A stretch of 64,000 nucleotides of DNA, from NCBI GenBank assembly GCA_029961685.1, contig JARWKL010000008.1, positions 38,326,144 through 38,390,143 on the forward strand, given 5' to 3'. The notes under the pieces are model-generated. The model searched no databases, was not told where the DNA came from, and worked only from the letters and a program-made list of their open reading frames with translations. Position numbers and translations under genes: made by a program. The number at the start of each line of letters is the position of its first letter. The stretch's first letter is position 1. Below, piece by piece: positions 1 to 10,560 of the stretch. This stretch comes from Aristolochia californica. Taxonomy: Eukaryota; Streptophyta; Magnoliopsida; Piperales; Aristolochiaceae.

Positions 1-454
1 CATCTGGCTTGCATTCTTGAATGGATGGAGAGAAGTGATACCTGCCCTGTTTGTGATCAGGTCCGCCTCAACAAGTGTTGCTTCTAATAAATGCTTCTTT
101 GTAATAATGTTTTCTTCTGTTTAATTTAATTGTATCACCATCAGTTAAAACAAAAAAAAGTCTGTATTGTTTGCTTTCGAAAGATCTCTCTTATTATACA
201 TACAGTGTGTAGGTCTATGGCATGGTAATTTTTTTCTTGAACTGGCAAATTTTTTATTAAAGAGATGAAGAATTTAGCATACAGACAGGGTTCTACCCTC
301 TTAACCAGAATCATTTCAAACAGTGTTTGACTTGTCTGGCCTGTATTTTCCGTTTAGTACTTCTAGAAATGCTTTCTTAACGTCTAATTGACTAAAATTA
401 ATTCTTCTCTATTTGGTGCAGGTAATGGTAATCGACCAGAAATTTGACAGATAG
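1..454 (+). CDS. RING-H2 E3 ubiquitin ligase, C-terminal end (partial)
   Basis: Frame 1 from base 1 reads HLACILEWMERSDTCPVCDQ, the second half of a RING-H2 finger: the His of the third ligand pair, the conserved Trp-Met, then CPxC. The finger binds two zincs and recruits an E2 enzyme. After the codon for Gln at 58-60 a donor (CAG/GT) can join an acceptor at 420-421. The second exon, 422-454, then adds VMVIDQKFDR and a stop, which resembles the short hydrophobic tail of plant RING-H2 proteins of this type. Without splicing, the frame ends at 88-90 after VRLNKCCF. I prefer the spliced form, but the donor (GTCCGC) is weak. Most of the gene lies left of the window, so subfamily and location in the cell cannot be judged. 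Confidence 0.7.
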
Positions 455-1293
455 CTGAAGATGCGTCTTGGAAGGAGATGATCTTTCCACACATTACCTG
501 GGTTCTTTGATTTATAGACAAAAGTAAATTGACCATAGGAATCAAATCCTCCATGTATTTTCTCCAAAGATGATGAACAAGGCCAAACAGTTTTACCTGA
601 AAGATGACAAAAAATATAGGGTAAGCCCTGATTCTCTGTTGCTCTGGGGTTTTGAATCGTGTGAAACTTTGTTGTTTTGTACAGACGTTTTTTTTCTCCT
701 GTGGAAGAATAGTTGTGGTCTCATCTGTGTTTTTCTGAATTTCATCTGTAAAAATGTGTATGATTCTTTTGAGGGGTTCTTTGATTTGTGTATGAAAAAG
801 TGACAGAATTGATCAATAAGAAATTTGTGTTTCTGAGTCCCATTCTACTTCTTGAGTATTCTATTTAGGAGCTCTGGAGCTATTAAAATGTCTACAGACT
901 CTGTACTAACTACCATCACTTTCATTTCACACCCCTGAAGTCTTCTTTTAGTTGGTACAAGTGGCCATTGTTGCGAGACTGATCAAGCTTTCCCGACTTC
1001 TTGGTTTTTAATGGGGTAGAAAGTTCAAAATTTGTAGGCCAGCAGACAAAAGTACGTTTTCCTTCCACTGAGGGTAATTTAGTAAAGAAGTCAAAATTTC
1101 ACTTTTTTCAGTTTCTTAACCGAGCTTCCTCCGTCGGCTCCCCACTACAGCTTTTGTTTTCATGGTTTCATCCGCTTTCAACCGTGCGGAAATCTGAAAA
1201 TCTTCGAATTTCAAAACGCTTCTCATCAAATCCATGCGGAAGCTAGGAATAAATGCCTGTCGGTAACCGGAGAACGTCCGAAAAAGGCCGAGC
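455..1293. other. 3' flank of the RING gene and upstream region of the lectin kinase
   Basis: No coding exon is supported. The left part is T-rich and probably holds the 3' untranslated end of the RING gene. The right part leads into the ATG at 1294. A short plus-strand frame at 1001-1246 and a minus-strand frame over 1116-1613 look like chance openings, the latter a shadow of the kinase gene. Confidence 0.5.
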
Positions 1294-3879
1294 ATGGCCG
1301 AGAATTTTCCTGTTGTTGTTTCTCTGTCATGGTTTTTCTCCGCCCTTCTCTGCATTTTACTGGTGACGGAATTTGTATCGTGTTCGGATGTGGAATCAAT
1401 TGCGGAAAATGGAGTTTTCAGGAGCGGTGACAGAGGGTTGGAGCTCGGATTAGGCTTGCGGAGGAAGAGGTTTGAAGAGGACAAATTGGTTGGTGGTTCG
1501 GTCGTTATCTCTGGGAACTCGACGATTTTGAGCGTGAACGGAACTTTCAAGCTGGGATTCTTCAGCGTCGATGGTGGGTGGAATTGGTATCTCGGAATCT
1601 GGTATGCTTCCATTCCTATTCCTACTTACGTTTGGGTGGCGAACCGTGAGAGCCCAGTGAAGAAGAGCTTGGCTTCTGCGGCGGTAAGTTTGACAGCCGG
1701 CGGCAGTTTGTCGGTAACGGATTCGGCTGGAATGTCCGTTTGGAGTACAAAGAACGGCCAACGAGCCACGTCGGTGAGGCTTCTGGAGACGGGGAACCTA
1801 GTTTTGTTGAATGCTAGGGGGAGGACAGTGTGGCAGAGCTTCGACTTCCCGGCGAACACTTGGCTGCCGGATATGAGGATCACGAGGATGCAGCAGATCA
1901 CTTGCTGGAGGAGCCCGTCGGATCCCTCGCCGGGAAATTACTCGTTCCGGCTAAAAGCCCCGCTGTTCGGAGAGTTCGAGCTTGTTTATTCCGGCGCGGT
2001 TCCGTACTGGTCGTCCGGGAACTGGACTGGCCAGTCGTTTCTCGCCGTGCCGGAGATGACGGTCCCCTACATCTACACCTTCCGCTTCAAAAACCCCTTT
2101 ACGCCTTCTGCGTACTTCACTTACACCGTCAGGCCGCTGTCCACGGTCGCCGGCCCCATCCTCACGCGCTTCACCGTCGATCCTACCGGCGTCTTCCGGC
2201 AGTTCGTATGGTCCCCACAGACGGAGAACTGGAACATGTTCTGGGCACGGCCGGAATCCATCTGCCGAGTGTACAACCTCTGCGGCGCCTTCAGCTTATG
2301 TTGGCCCACCCGGAGCCTCGTGCCCTGCGATTGCCCCCCGGGGTTTACTCCCGTCGAAGACGCCGAGTGGCGGCGCGGCGATTACTCTGCCGGCTGCCGT
2401 CGAGAGGGGGATGAAAGCTGTGGCACGAAAGACAGCTTCAAAGACGTGGGCATCGTCACATTCAACGGCGCCTCTAGGTTGTCGTTCTCGGGCACAAGCT
2501 TGAGCTCCTGCATGGATGCCTGCTTGAAGAACTGCTCGTGCGTCGGCGTATCCCACAGCGGAACCAGCAACACCTGCCGGAATTTTTACGGTCAGATGTT
2601 CAACTTACGAAATCTGACATCCGACAGCGCCGACGACCCCGAGAGCCAGATTCTCTATCTCAGGGTCGGAGAACACCGGAAATCGGACGGTGAGAAGCGG
2701 CATCACAAGGTGGTTTTGGTGGCCTGTCTAGTGGCTTCATCGGTTACATTCGTACTGGTCGTTCTGGCATTGGCGGTGTTGAGATGGCAAATGGGGAAGG
2801 GCGAGAAAGAGAGGAAGGAGGAAGAAGAAGGCACATTCTCCGTAATGCAGCTCAGAGTGTTCTCCTACAAGGAGCTCCATAGCGCGACTCGTGGATTCTC
2901 GAAAAAGCTCGGCCACGGCGGCTTCGGCACCGTCTTCCTCGGCGAACTCCCCGGCAACACCCACGTGGCGGTGAAGCGGCTGGAGCGACCGGGCAGCGCC
3001 GGCGAACGAGAGTTCCGGGCGGAGGTGTGCACCATCGGCAGCGTCCAGCACGTCAATCTCGTGCGCCTCCGCGGCTTCTGCTGCGAGCAGGCCCACCGCC
3101 TGCTCGTCTACGATTTCATGCCCAACGGAGCATTAAGTGCGTACATCGGGCCATCAGGCCGCTGCCTAAGTTGGGAAGCACGGTTCCAGGTAGCCGTTGG
3201 GACGGCGAGGGGCATCGCCTACCTTCACGAAGAATGCAGGAACTGCATCATACACTGCGACATCAAGCCAGAGAACATCCTATTAGACTCCGCTAACGGC
3301 CCCAAAGTATCCGATTTTGGGCTGGCGAAACTCATGGGCAGAGATTTCAGTAGGGTAGTAGCAACAATGAGGGGTACGTGGGGTTATGTGGCACCGGAGT
3401 GGATCTCCGGCGTGGCGATCACGGCGAAAGCCGACGTGTACAGCTACGGAATGACGCTGCTGGAGCTCATCGGAGGCAGGAGAAACGTCGAGGGAGGGCC
3501 AGACGGCGGCCAGGCTGGGGATAAGTGGTTCTTCCCGCCATGGGCGGCGAAGGAGATTATAGAGGGGAGGATGGAGAAGGTGGTGGATGAGCGGTTAGGC
3601 GAGGAGTACAACCTGGGGGAGGCTGAACGTGCCGGGCTGGTTGCGATTTGGTGTATTCAAGACGAGGAAGTCGCTCGGCCGACGATGGGTACCGTGGTGA
3701 AGATGCTGGAGGGAACCGTGGAGGTCGCGGTCCCACCGGCCCCACAGCTGCTACAAGCGTTAGTCGCGGGGGAGTCGTTCGTCGTGGATCCCAGCAAGGG
3801 GTCAAAGTCCGCCCAGGCCTCATTGTCGTCAGATGCTGGATCCGTGGGATCCCGACCTCGGAACAACACATCGGATTGA
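1294..3879 (+). CDS. SD2-2: G-type lectin S-receptor-like Ser/Thr kinase, SD2-2 type
   Basis: Single-exon gene for an 861-residue plasma-membrane receptor kinase. In order: signal peptide (about 1-30), a charged spacer (31-60), bulb-type mannose-binding lectin domain (about 65-190), S-locus glycoprotein domain (about 205-345, with a Cys-rich EGF-like end), PAN/apple domain with spaced cysteines (about 375-455), transmembrane helix (about 472-495) and kinase domain (about 527-800). Kinase landmarks are the glycine loop GHGGFGTV, VAVK (Lys 561), HCDIKPEN (Asp 656), DFGLAK (from 674) and APEW (from 700). HCD in place of HRD makes it a non-RD kinase, as is usual for this group and often linked with immune signalling. 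The order and wording of motifs match Arabidopsis SD2-2 (At4g00340) closely. The start is the first ATG before the signal peptide. The gene is markedly GC-rich against its AT-rich surroundings. All catalytic residues are present. The ligand is unknown. Confidence 0.93.
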   Translation: MAENFPVVVSLSWFFSALLCILLVTEFVSCSDVESIAENGVFRSGDRGLELGLGLRRKRFEEDKLVGGSVVISGNSTILSVNGTFKLGFFSVDGGWNWYLGIWYASIPIPTYVWVANRESPVKKSLASAAVSLTAGGSLSVTDSAGMSVWSTKNGQRATSVRLLETGNLVLLNARGRTVWQSFDFPANTWLPDMRITRMQQITCWRSPSDPSPGNYSFRLKAPLFGEFELVYSGAVPYWSSGNWTGQSFLAVPEMTVPYIYTFRFKNPFTPSAYFTYTVRPLSTVAGPILTRFTVDPTGVFRQFVWSPQTENWNMFWARPESICRVYNLCGAFSLCWPTRSLVPCDCPPGFTPVEDAEWRRGDYSAGCRREGDESCGTKDSFKDVGIVTFNGASRLSFSGTSLSSCMDACLKNCSCVGVSHSGTSNTCRNFYGQMFNLRNLTSDSADDPESQILYLRVGEHRKSDGEKRHHKVVLVACLVASSVTFVLVVLALAVLRWQMGKGEKERKEEEEGTFSVMQLRVFSYKELHSATRGFSKKLGHGGFGTVFLGELPGNTHVAVKRLERPGSAGEREFRAEVCTIGSVQHVNLVRLRGFCCEQAHRLLVYDFMPNGALSAYIGPSGRCLSWEARFQVAVGTARGIAYLHEECRNCIIHCDIKPENILLDSANGPKVSDFGLAKLMGRDFSRVVATMRGTWGYVAPEWISGVAITAKADVYSYGMTLLELIGGRRNVEGGPDGGQAGDKWFFPPWAAKEIIEGRMEKVVDERLGEEYNLGEAERAGLVAIWCIQDEEVARPTMGTVVKMLEGTVEVAVPPAPQLLQALVAGESFVVDPSKGSKSAQASLSSDAGSVGSRPRNNTSD

Positions 3880-4294
3880 ATACAGTGGGACCAGCTGTGT
3901 TAGGTGGGGCTGACCTTGAGGGTCCCCGCTCCCGTAACGATAATGGGCCTTAAAATGTTAAGACTGGACCAGGTCCAATAGTAAACAAGAAAGCCCATAC
4001 ACCATTAATGTGCATATTTAAATAAGAGGAAGTAGCCCTAGTGCTTTTATAAAGCAAAAGATAGCTTTTGGCCTGTCCCCTATCCTTTTCTTGATTCTCC
4101 TTGAAGCCTTTACCTTCTTTTGAAGATATGATTGAATCAAAGTTTTGCCATAGTTCTAGCTTGGGAAAATAGCACTTGTCTTTAATTACATAATAGCTAG
4201 CTTATTAAAAATTAAAAAAATTAATTTTTCTCTTTTCTATAATTTTGATGTCTAATTGATGCAAAACAAGAGTCTACTCCATTGTCAAGTATAT
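3880..4294. other. 3' flank of the lectin kinase gene
   Basis: AT-rich sequence that probably includes the 3' untranslated region of the receptor kinase. No ORF, RNA gene or repeat was recognised. Confidence 0.5.
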
Positions 4295-4722
4295 ACTTGT
4301 TGTAATACACATAAAAAACCTTAATCTAATAAAGAAAGTGAGATCGTAGCGATATCGATGTGTAACTTAGTTAACCAAACTTGCCAATCTAATCAACAAA
4401 AATAAAATCTTGACTTGGTTAGTCCTTATGAGATGGACCTAAACCCGACTTTAATGAATTTTTAATGTAATAATTGACCAATTCATTGGGTTAGGTCATC
4501 TAATTTGTTGATTAGATTGGCAAGTTCGGTTAACTAAGTTATTAGATTGGTATTAGTGAGTTACACATCGATATCGCTACGATCTCACTTTCTTTATTAG
4601 ATTAAGGTTTTTTATGTGTATTACAACAAGTTTTATGTGTAACCCAATGAATCGGTCTATTATTACATTAAAAATTCATTGAAGTCGGGTTTAGGTCGAC
4701 TAACCAAGTCAAGATTTTATTT
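4295..4722. repeat. Two interleaved inverted repeats (order A-B-A'-B')
   Basis: Segment A (4295-4400) is the reverse complement of A' (4504-4631), which carries about 20 extra bases near 4538-4559. Segment B (4402-4493) is the reverse complement of B' (4640-4722). Landmarks are GATATCGATGTGTAACT in A against AGTTACACATCGATATC in A', and AATCTTGACTTGGTTAG in B against CTAACCAAGTCAAGATT in B'. The arms interleave, so both hairpins cannot form at once without a knot. There is no coding potential. It may be a compound MITE or two fold-back elements inserted into each other. Confidence 0.85.
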
Positions 4723-6180
4723 TTTAAATTATAATCATGAAAAAAAGAGTTTTCTTTACCACTTATCTATGTGAGATTATTTCGATCAACCTTTTTATGC
4801 TTCTACAAATGGAGAATAGATTTGAGATGTGGACAACATAAATTCGATAGAGACTAAATAGGGCACAAACTTAGGCAAACATGTTCATCTCATAATGAAT
4901 TGTCCATTTAGGAGGTCTTTTTTTTTTCCCATTAAGAGGTTATTAACTATAGAATTTTCTTAATACTTATTTATGTGATACTATCTCCATTAAAGCTTTC
5001 TTCGATTACGAAACTCAAAGTGAAGCTTGTAATTCTTTAAAAGTTGTCAATTTTATTCTCGAATTTTTCGTAGCTAAAATTGGTTGCTTCATTCATATTT
5101 ATGCTTTTGGCCTTAAATAATTTTTTAAAATGATAAAAAAATGAGTTTCTTATTACTCCGATAAGAAAACAATGAGAAAAATAAACCAAAAAATACTAGA
5201 TCGGTTCTTATCACTTCTTCCTTCAACTTTCTTTTTCAAAATTTAATTTTACTTCGAGAGAAAAGCGATCAAAATGGATTTTTTTTCTAGCAAAACTTTT
5301 CGATATAGAAGTTAGTCAAAGGAAAAATAGTTTTCTCGTATTTAAAATAATTATCAAAATTCTTCTCCATGGCCACACTTGATACGAAGGCTTTGACGAT
5401 GATAGCCAAATGAAATGGATTGAAAAGAACGTAAAAACAAATGTTGGCCACTCGAACGATTGCAAGTGACCATTGAAGAAGAATATCCTCTCTTCTTCTC
5501 CATTCTCCGCACTGCTTGGAGACAATTTTCCCTATCGGAGAGCCGATCTCCCGAATCATATTATATCATTGATTAAGAGTGATATTTATATAGCTTACAA
5601 TCCAAAAAGATAAATTTTACACGAAAAGATAATTATAGAAAATGAGGAAAAACATAATGATAAATATTAGAAAACCGTAATTTTAAATCCTAATCCAAAA
5701 TTTTCATTGTGCCAAAATATTATAATTCAGGATAAAAACCTGGATTCATTCCAAACGATTACCTATGTAATGGAATTCTACATCAATCAATACAAATGAA
5801 TGATCGGTTTTTATGATCTTCTTCAACTAAATCTTTTTACTTCCTCAATGGGATTGTCTTCTCTTTACGAGACGGGAGAAGAAAAACTTTACTCTCTTGG
5901 AGACGGTAACCATAATGTGTCTCGTTATAAGATTCCTATAATTTCATATGATATTTATATAATTGGCTAATATTATTTAAATATAATAAAATTTATCGAA
6001 TAATGGTAATATAGTAAATAAGGGGGAAGGAGAGGGTTAATGTTGCAATCCTCGTTCGAACAGAAGAGACAGCACAAAGCAGCTTTCTTCTTTTCCGTGG
6101 ATGAATAGTGAAAGCCTGGACCTCTTTAAGACTCTGCAAATGTACGAAAAATAGGAAAATTAAAAAATAAAGTAAATGCT
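4723..6180. other. AT-rich intergenic DNA
   Basis: No gene, RNA or clear transposon was recognised. Short minus-strand frames near 5287-5559 have no family resemblance. Confidence 0.5.
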
Positions 6181-6560
6181 GTCCCGCTTTTTCCATTCCC
6201 CCGAAGAGAGAGAAAGAGAGAGCTAGAGAGAGAGAAGAGCCTCTAATGCGGTCCAGCTGCCCCGGCGGATTCCAAACCCGGACTTCATTCCGGCATAGAG
6301 AGCAGCTCCTGGCGACGTGTCGGTTCACACTTCGGACTCCTCTACGGTCTGGCTCGGCTTCTCGGCTGCCGCCTGAGCCGGCCCTGCGCCTCGTCTTGCC
6401 TTTTCCGGGTTGGTGCGATTGATCTAGGACGTCGGATGGGGCAGAAGATCAACAATCCTGGCACTTCGCCGACAAACAGGTGACGTGGATATGGGCCCTA
6501 TCACAGAGGAAAAAAAAAGCGTTTTGTGATCCTCGTACAGTGGGGCCCATCTTCGATTTG
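6181..6560. promoter_or_regulatory. GC-rich, promoter-like island with no gene attached
   Basis: A GA-microsatellite (about 6200-6235) is followed by roughly 300 bases that are far more GC-rich than the flanks. These contain TGGGCCC-type motifs (near 6492 and 6542, site-II-like) and an ACGTGT core near 6316. This composition is typical of plant promoters. No convincing coding exon follows on either strand, so it may be a relic promoter or part of a transposon. The call rests on composition and short motifs only. Confidence 0.3.
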
Positions 6561-7035
6561 ATATAGAATACGACTTGAAATCTCCTTTTCAGGTATTTGT
6601 TTATTTAATGAGAGGAAATTTTATTCCTAAGTTGATAGCTTCATGCATGATTAATTTTTATTTAATGAAGGTATCATTCCAACGACAAAAGAAAATTCTT
6701 GTTCTTATTGGTATGGGTTTTAAATAATGGGAGGCAAGAAAGAGCACTCATCAAGATGGCTGCATCAATTTTTTTTTTCTTGTATTTCTTCAGTTTATCT
6801 TCTTGTGCTTTCTTCATTTCACAGCAATGGCTAGACCCACTGTCTAAAAAGTATAGGAGTGTGTCCAACATCCAGTTTGAGTCAAGTATTTTAGTCTTCA
6901 CCCAATAGGTGATTTGTATTTGAGCTACTTTTAAAAGTGAGTTGTCTCCGAGCGTGTTTCTGACTATAACCGTTTTGGCTAGTATTTGGAGTTTTTTTGT
7001 ACTGTTATGAGTGATTTATTCTCTCATACTGTGTT
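6561..7035. other. Intergenic, nothing recognised
   Basis: T-rich sequence with short chance frames on both strands (for example 6674-6908). No family motif was seen. Confidence 0.4.
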
Positions 7036-7632
7036 TTGTCCAAGTTGGGTCTCTATGTCATTTTTATCTCTAGCTTGAAGGGGAGAAGTAGATTGGAAAG
7101 TGAGGAAGAGATTTACCCTCTCCTAATGAAAGTCTTCTACACCAATTTGGAGGTAGAAGAACTCTCCTTATGTGACCTTCGGCTCACGAGCTATGTCAAG
7201 AACACACATATATCAATCAAGTCTAGTGGCCTTTGTGCTTGGCTTGGTACATTGTGTATGAGATTAATAAGATTTCTAGAGGAGAGCTGGCCCGTGTACC
7301 TCCATCGGGACTGCCCTCAAAACATCCAAGATGCCTTCCACGTGTCACTTGGTCAAACATGTGGAAGCTCCTATGAAGTTAAGATGAAGGACTTAAGCAT
7401 GGAGCATCGGGTCTTCATGGACATTGTGATACATTTCCTCAATTATAGGAAAAGCACATTCTCTCACCTCACTATAACCAACATCTTCTCGCTTTGGGCC
7501 ATTATCAAGAGGATTCCGCTCAACAATAGACATATTATCACATATTGCATGTTGGACATAGCCACAAGTACTCGAGCCGACGACCTCCCTTCGCTGGAGA
7601 AATCACCACCATCCTACGCCGAAGCAATGTAG
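7036..7632 (+). pseudogene. Plant transposon protein domain fragment (retrotransposon-linked)
   Basis: An open frame of about 198 codons with no ATG at its start. It contains FYTNLEVEE, then a middle part, then HRVFMDIVIHFLNYRKST and IKRIPLNNRHIITYCMLDIA. This layout fits the 'putative plant transposon protein' domain found beside Ty3/gypsy-type elements in many plant genomes, whose role is unknown. The frame closes at 7630 and the following bases look like retroelement sequence. The lack of a start and of any gag or pol domain nearby marks it as a remnant. A related fragment lies at 16145-16700. Confidence 0.55.
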
Positions 7633-8499
7633 ATCTATCGAATGAGGTATCCGTGAACATGACAAAGAAGATGTCACTACTTGACACCATCCTCAACCGA
7701 CTTCCGCCTCCAGCTTAGTTAACCTTAGGATCCACCAATCAACTTTTTGTCCCCCAGTGTACATGTTTTTACTTGATATATTTGTACATATGACTCTTAT
7801 ACTCGTACACATCATTTTATAATTACTTGAAAATCTTTATGATATGGCCCTTGAGCCACTTTTTTTTTTTCTATTCTATGCGTTTAATTTCATTATCTTT
7901 TTTAAATATGACAAAACAAGGGGAAAATAAGGATCTTGAATATAAAAGACCTAGGGACTCACAAAATTTTGCTTAAAAAGATTTAAAAAATTATGCACAA
8001 ATTAAGGGGGAGCTTATGTTACTTAACTTCTACCCTTACTGACGTGTAATTTTTATTTTTTTTAAGTTAGGTTTTGTCATCATAAAAAAAGGGAAGATTG
8101 CTGATAGTAGGTTGACTCCCCCATTGCATTTGGTGATAACAAAATTTAATTTAACTAATAACATGCAAATCTAAAGTATTTCAGATACTTCACCTTCAAG
8201 AGTATCTCAAGGTCTAAAGCATCAAAGTCAAAATGAAGACCTCAAGCACAATTGAAGAACATATCTTGAAGAAGCACCTACAAGGAAGAAGATAATGATA
8301 ATACTCAAGTTTAAACATCATAGACAAACATTTAAACTTAGTCAATTTTTGTAAGAGAGTATTCCAAACTCCTATTTCTTAAGTACGAGCATTAGGATAT
8401 AAATTGTATATAGACATGTTTAGAATCATTATAGACATCATTTAGAAATATGTTAAAACACTTAGAGAGAAATTCCAATGCTTTATAAAATCTACACTT
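7633..8499. other. Decayed retroelement sequence
   Basis: Non-coding continuation of the element at 7036. It includes a GGGGGAGCTTATG stretch near 8006 and a TTGGTGATAACAAAATT stretch near 8129; such phrases recur at the 3' end and LTR of plant gypsy-type elements. No frame survives. Confidence 0.35.
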
Positions 8500-9075
8500 T
8501 TAAACTGGCGTTGGAATGATCGATCAGTCACTGATAATGATCGATCATCCAGAACTATGCAAGTTAAAAATATAAAGCATGATCGATCAACCATAGTCGA
8601 TTGATCGATCATCCAGAACATACTCATTTCATGCTATAACGCATGATCAATCATCCCTCAGAGATCGATCGATCATTATTGTCCAAGAAAGTAGATTTTT
8701 CATGGAATCATAGATCATCCCTCAAAGATTGATCGATCATTATTGTCAAGGCAAACAAAATTTTTATGGAATGATAGATCATCCCTCTAGATTGATCCAT
8801 CAGTTAGAATCATGCCAGTAAGGGACTTCAAGCATGATTGATCAAAGGAAAGCACACTAATTGATCATACTTGTATTGCACAACTAGAGGGAATCTTGAT
8901 TGATCGATAAACCTTAAGCAACAATAGATCATCTTAAATTTTTTGGACCAACGGTAACATATTGATCAATTAGTCCATTGATTAATAAGTCATTGTCTGA
9001 CAGAAAAGTAACCATTATAATAGATTGATCGATCAATCACTTACCAATGATCAATCAATCAATGGTTTAATTTTT
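8500..9075. repeat. TGATCGATCA-rich repeat, probably part of an LTR
   Basis: Many copies of GATCGATC or close variants (TGATCGATCA, GATCAATCA, GATCATCC) lie every 20-60 bases. They sit in longer imperfect units such as ATAGATCATCCCTC followed by GATTGATCGATCATTATT, seen near 8660, 8710 and 8770. A similar but more decayed run is at about 15130-15375. The setting, next to retroelement fragments, suggests LTR sequence. There is no protein-coding role: frames through it are repetitive and broken. Confidence 0.7.
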
Positions 9076-9410
9076 GTAAAAGGGCAAATAATGACTAGTT
9101 TGAGTTGGATAAACTATAAATATCCCACCAAACCGTGAGTAAAGGAGTGAATGAACATTTATTAGCATATCTTCAAGCCACAAACTTTTATCTTGCAAAT
9201 TCCTATCAAAAACACTTTAGAGAGAAAGAGAAAGCGCCTTACTTATGAGAAAAACCTTCAGTCTCTTTCAACCATTATTGCATACATCATAGTACAAGCT
9301 GCTTGAGATGCCACTTGGCCAACACCCCTGATTTTTTATTAAATGATATCTCAAAGAAGATAAACGAAGTACCAAGCGTATGAGCTAAAACACTAGAATA
9401 AAAAAACCCA
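9076..9410. other. Retroelement-derived flank of the hAT insertion
   Basis: No intact frame. On the minus strand, close to 9390-9410, the bases appear to continue the Copia remnant seen right of the hAT element. Confidence 0.35.
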
Positions 9411-9418
9411 TGTAGAGG

Positions 9419-10265
9419 TAGGGGTGGCATCAATCCGAGCTGAGCCGAGCCGAGCCTGAACCTGCCTATGTTCGAGCCAAACTTGATTTAAATATTTTGA
9501 ACTTGAGCTCGAGCCGAGCCTAGCCTCAAGCCTAAAATTGTAATCGAGCTCGAGCCGATTTTGAGCTCCAACCTACATTTAAAACTTTGCATAAAATACA
9601 AGTAAAATAAATTGTATATAAAATTATGCATACAATTTACTTAAAATTGGGCATAACCTCGGTATATTAACCCTGCATAAAATTATCTATACACTATACA
9701 TAAAATTATTCATAAAATTTGTATAATTATGCATAAAATTTATTCAATAATAAAACACAAAAACATTCCTTTGAAAAGTAATGCTAGTTTTGTCCATTTG
9801 TACTCAATCAGATCATTCCGATTCAAGGACTAGAAAACTAGATCATGGAGACAGAGAAATTTTTTTAAAAAAATGGTTTTGGATGACTTAATCATATGCC
9901 CATTTTTCTTTTTTTCTTCAGAGCATGGATTCATACAGCAGTAGTTCTGAAATGCTACTAATATGTTCTTTTGAAAAACTTGAATGGAGTTAGCATTAAG
10001 AGAGTACCTCAAACAATTTGAGTCTCTTCAAGAGCCATGAAGAAGAGACAACCGGAGTACAAGAAATAGTTTAGTTTTCTTTTCACGTGCTTATGATCTT
10101 GCACGAGTGAAGGTCGCATGATGTCTTCGCAAGGAGGTGGGGGGGTTGGGGGGAGGGAATGAGACTTATTTGGATCTTGAACTAGGTTTGAGATCTAGAT
10201 AAATTGAAGCAAACCGTGCCGAACTCGAATCGCTTGCGAACCGAATTGGGTCCATGCCACCCCTA
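9419..10265. mobile_element. Non-autonomous hAT element with perfect target duplication
   Basis: The 847-bp element begins with TAGGGGTGGCAT and ends with its exact reverse complement ATGCCACCCCTA, the classic plant hAT terminal sequence. It is flanked by the 8-bp target duplication TGTAGAGG at 9411-9418 and 10266-10273, with no mismatch. Subterminal regions are rich in GAGCCGAGC and CGAACCG motifs. The core is AT-rich and codes for no transposase, so it would need one from elsewhere. The clean ends suggest a fairly recent insertion. Confidence 0.93.
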
Positions 10266-10273
10266 TGTAGAGG

Positions 10274-10560
10274 GTAAGAAGAAAACAATGCTGATTTACT
10301 TGTTTGGGCAAAAGTAGCAACACCAGTGGAAGATGATAAAGTGGCTGGAGTTTTTGACGGGCTAGAAGACTTTTGTAAGTGATAAGAAATTGAACAGACC
10401 TATGCTGCTCATCTTTATTCATAGAGATTACATCTGACTTTGTCCCCCCATCATGGACTACTTGACTAGCCCAAGTAGGCTTCTCAAAATTTTCCCAATA
10501 CCTTTAAGAAAAATGGTTAGTCTTGCCACAATGTGAACAAGGGACCTTATCTGTCCTTTC
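10274..10560 (-). pseudogene. Ty1/copia gag remnant with zinc knuckle
   Basis: Reading the minus strand downwards from about 10560 gives CSHCGKTNHFS, a stop, then RYWENFEKPTWAS. This fits the CCHC zinc knuckle near the end of Copia gag, which binds RNA, with the last ligands disturbed. Further down, KTPATLSSSTGVATFAQTS resembles the low-complexity linker before the Copia protease. The hAT element at 9419-10265 sits inside it. Stops and frame changes show it is dead. Confidence 0.6.

Noticed and set aside
1116..1613. Minus-strand 165-codon frame over the start of the lectin kinase, and the plus-strand frame 1830-2414
   Set aside because: Both are shadows of the GC-rich kinase gene in other frames; their peptides show no domain, while the 1294-3879 frame is fully explained.
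5993..6328. 111-codon minus-strand frame over the GC-rich island
   Set aside because: It runs through a GA-microsatellite, has no recognised motif and no splice partner.
8500..9075. CRISPR-like array
   Set aside because: The repeats are short palindromes at irregular spacing in plant retroelement DNA; there are no uniform spacers or cas genes.
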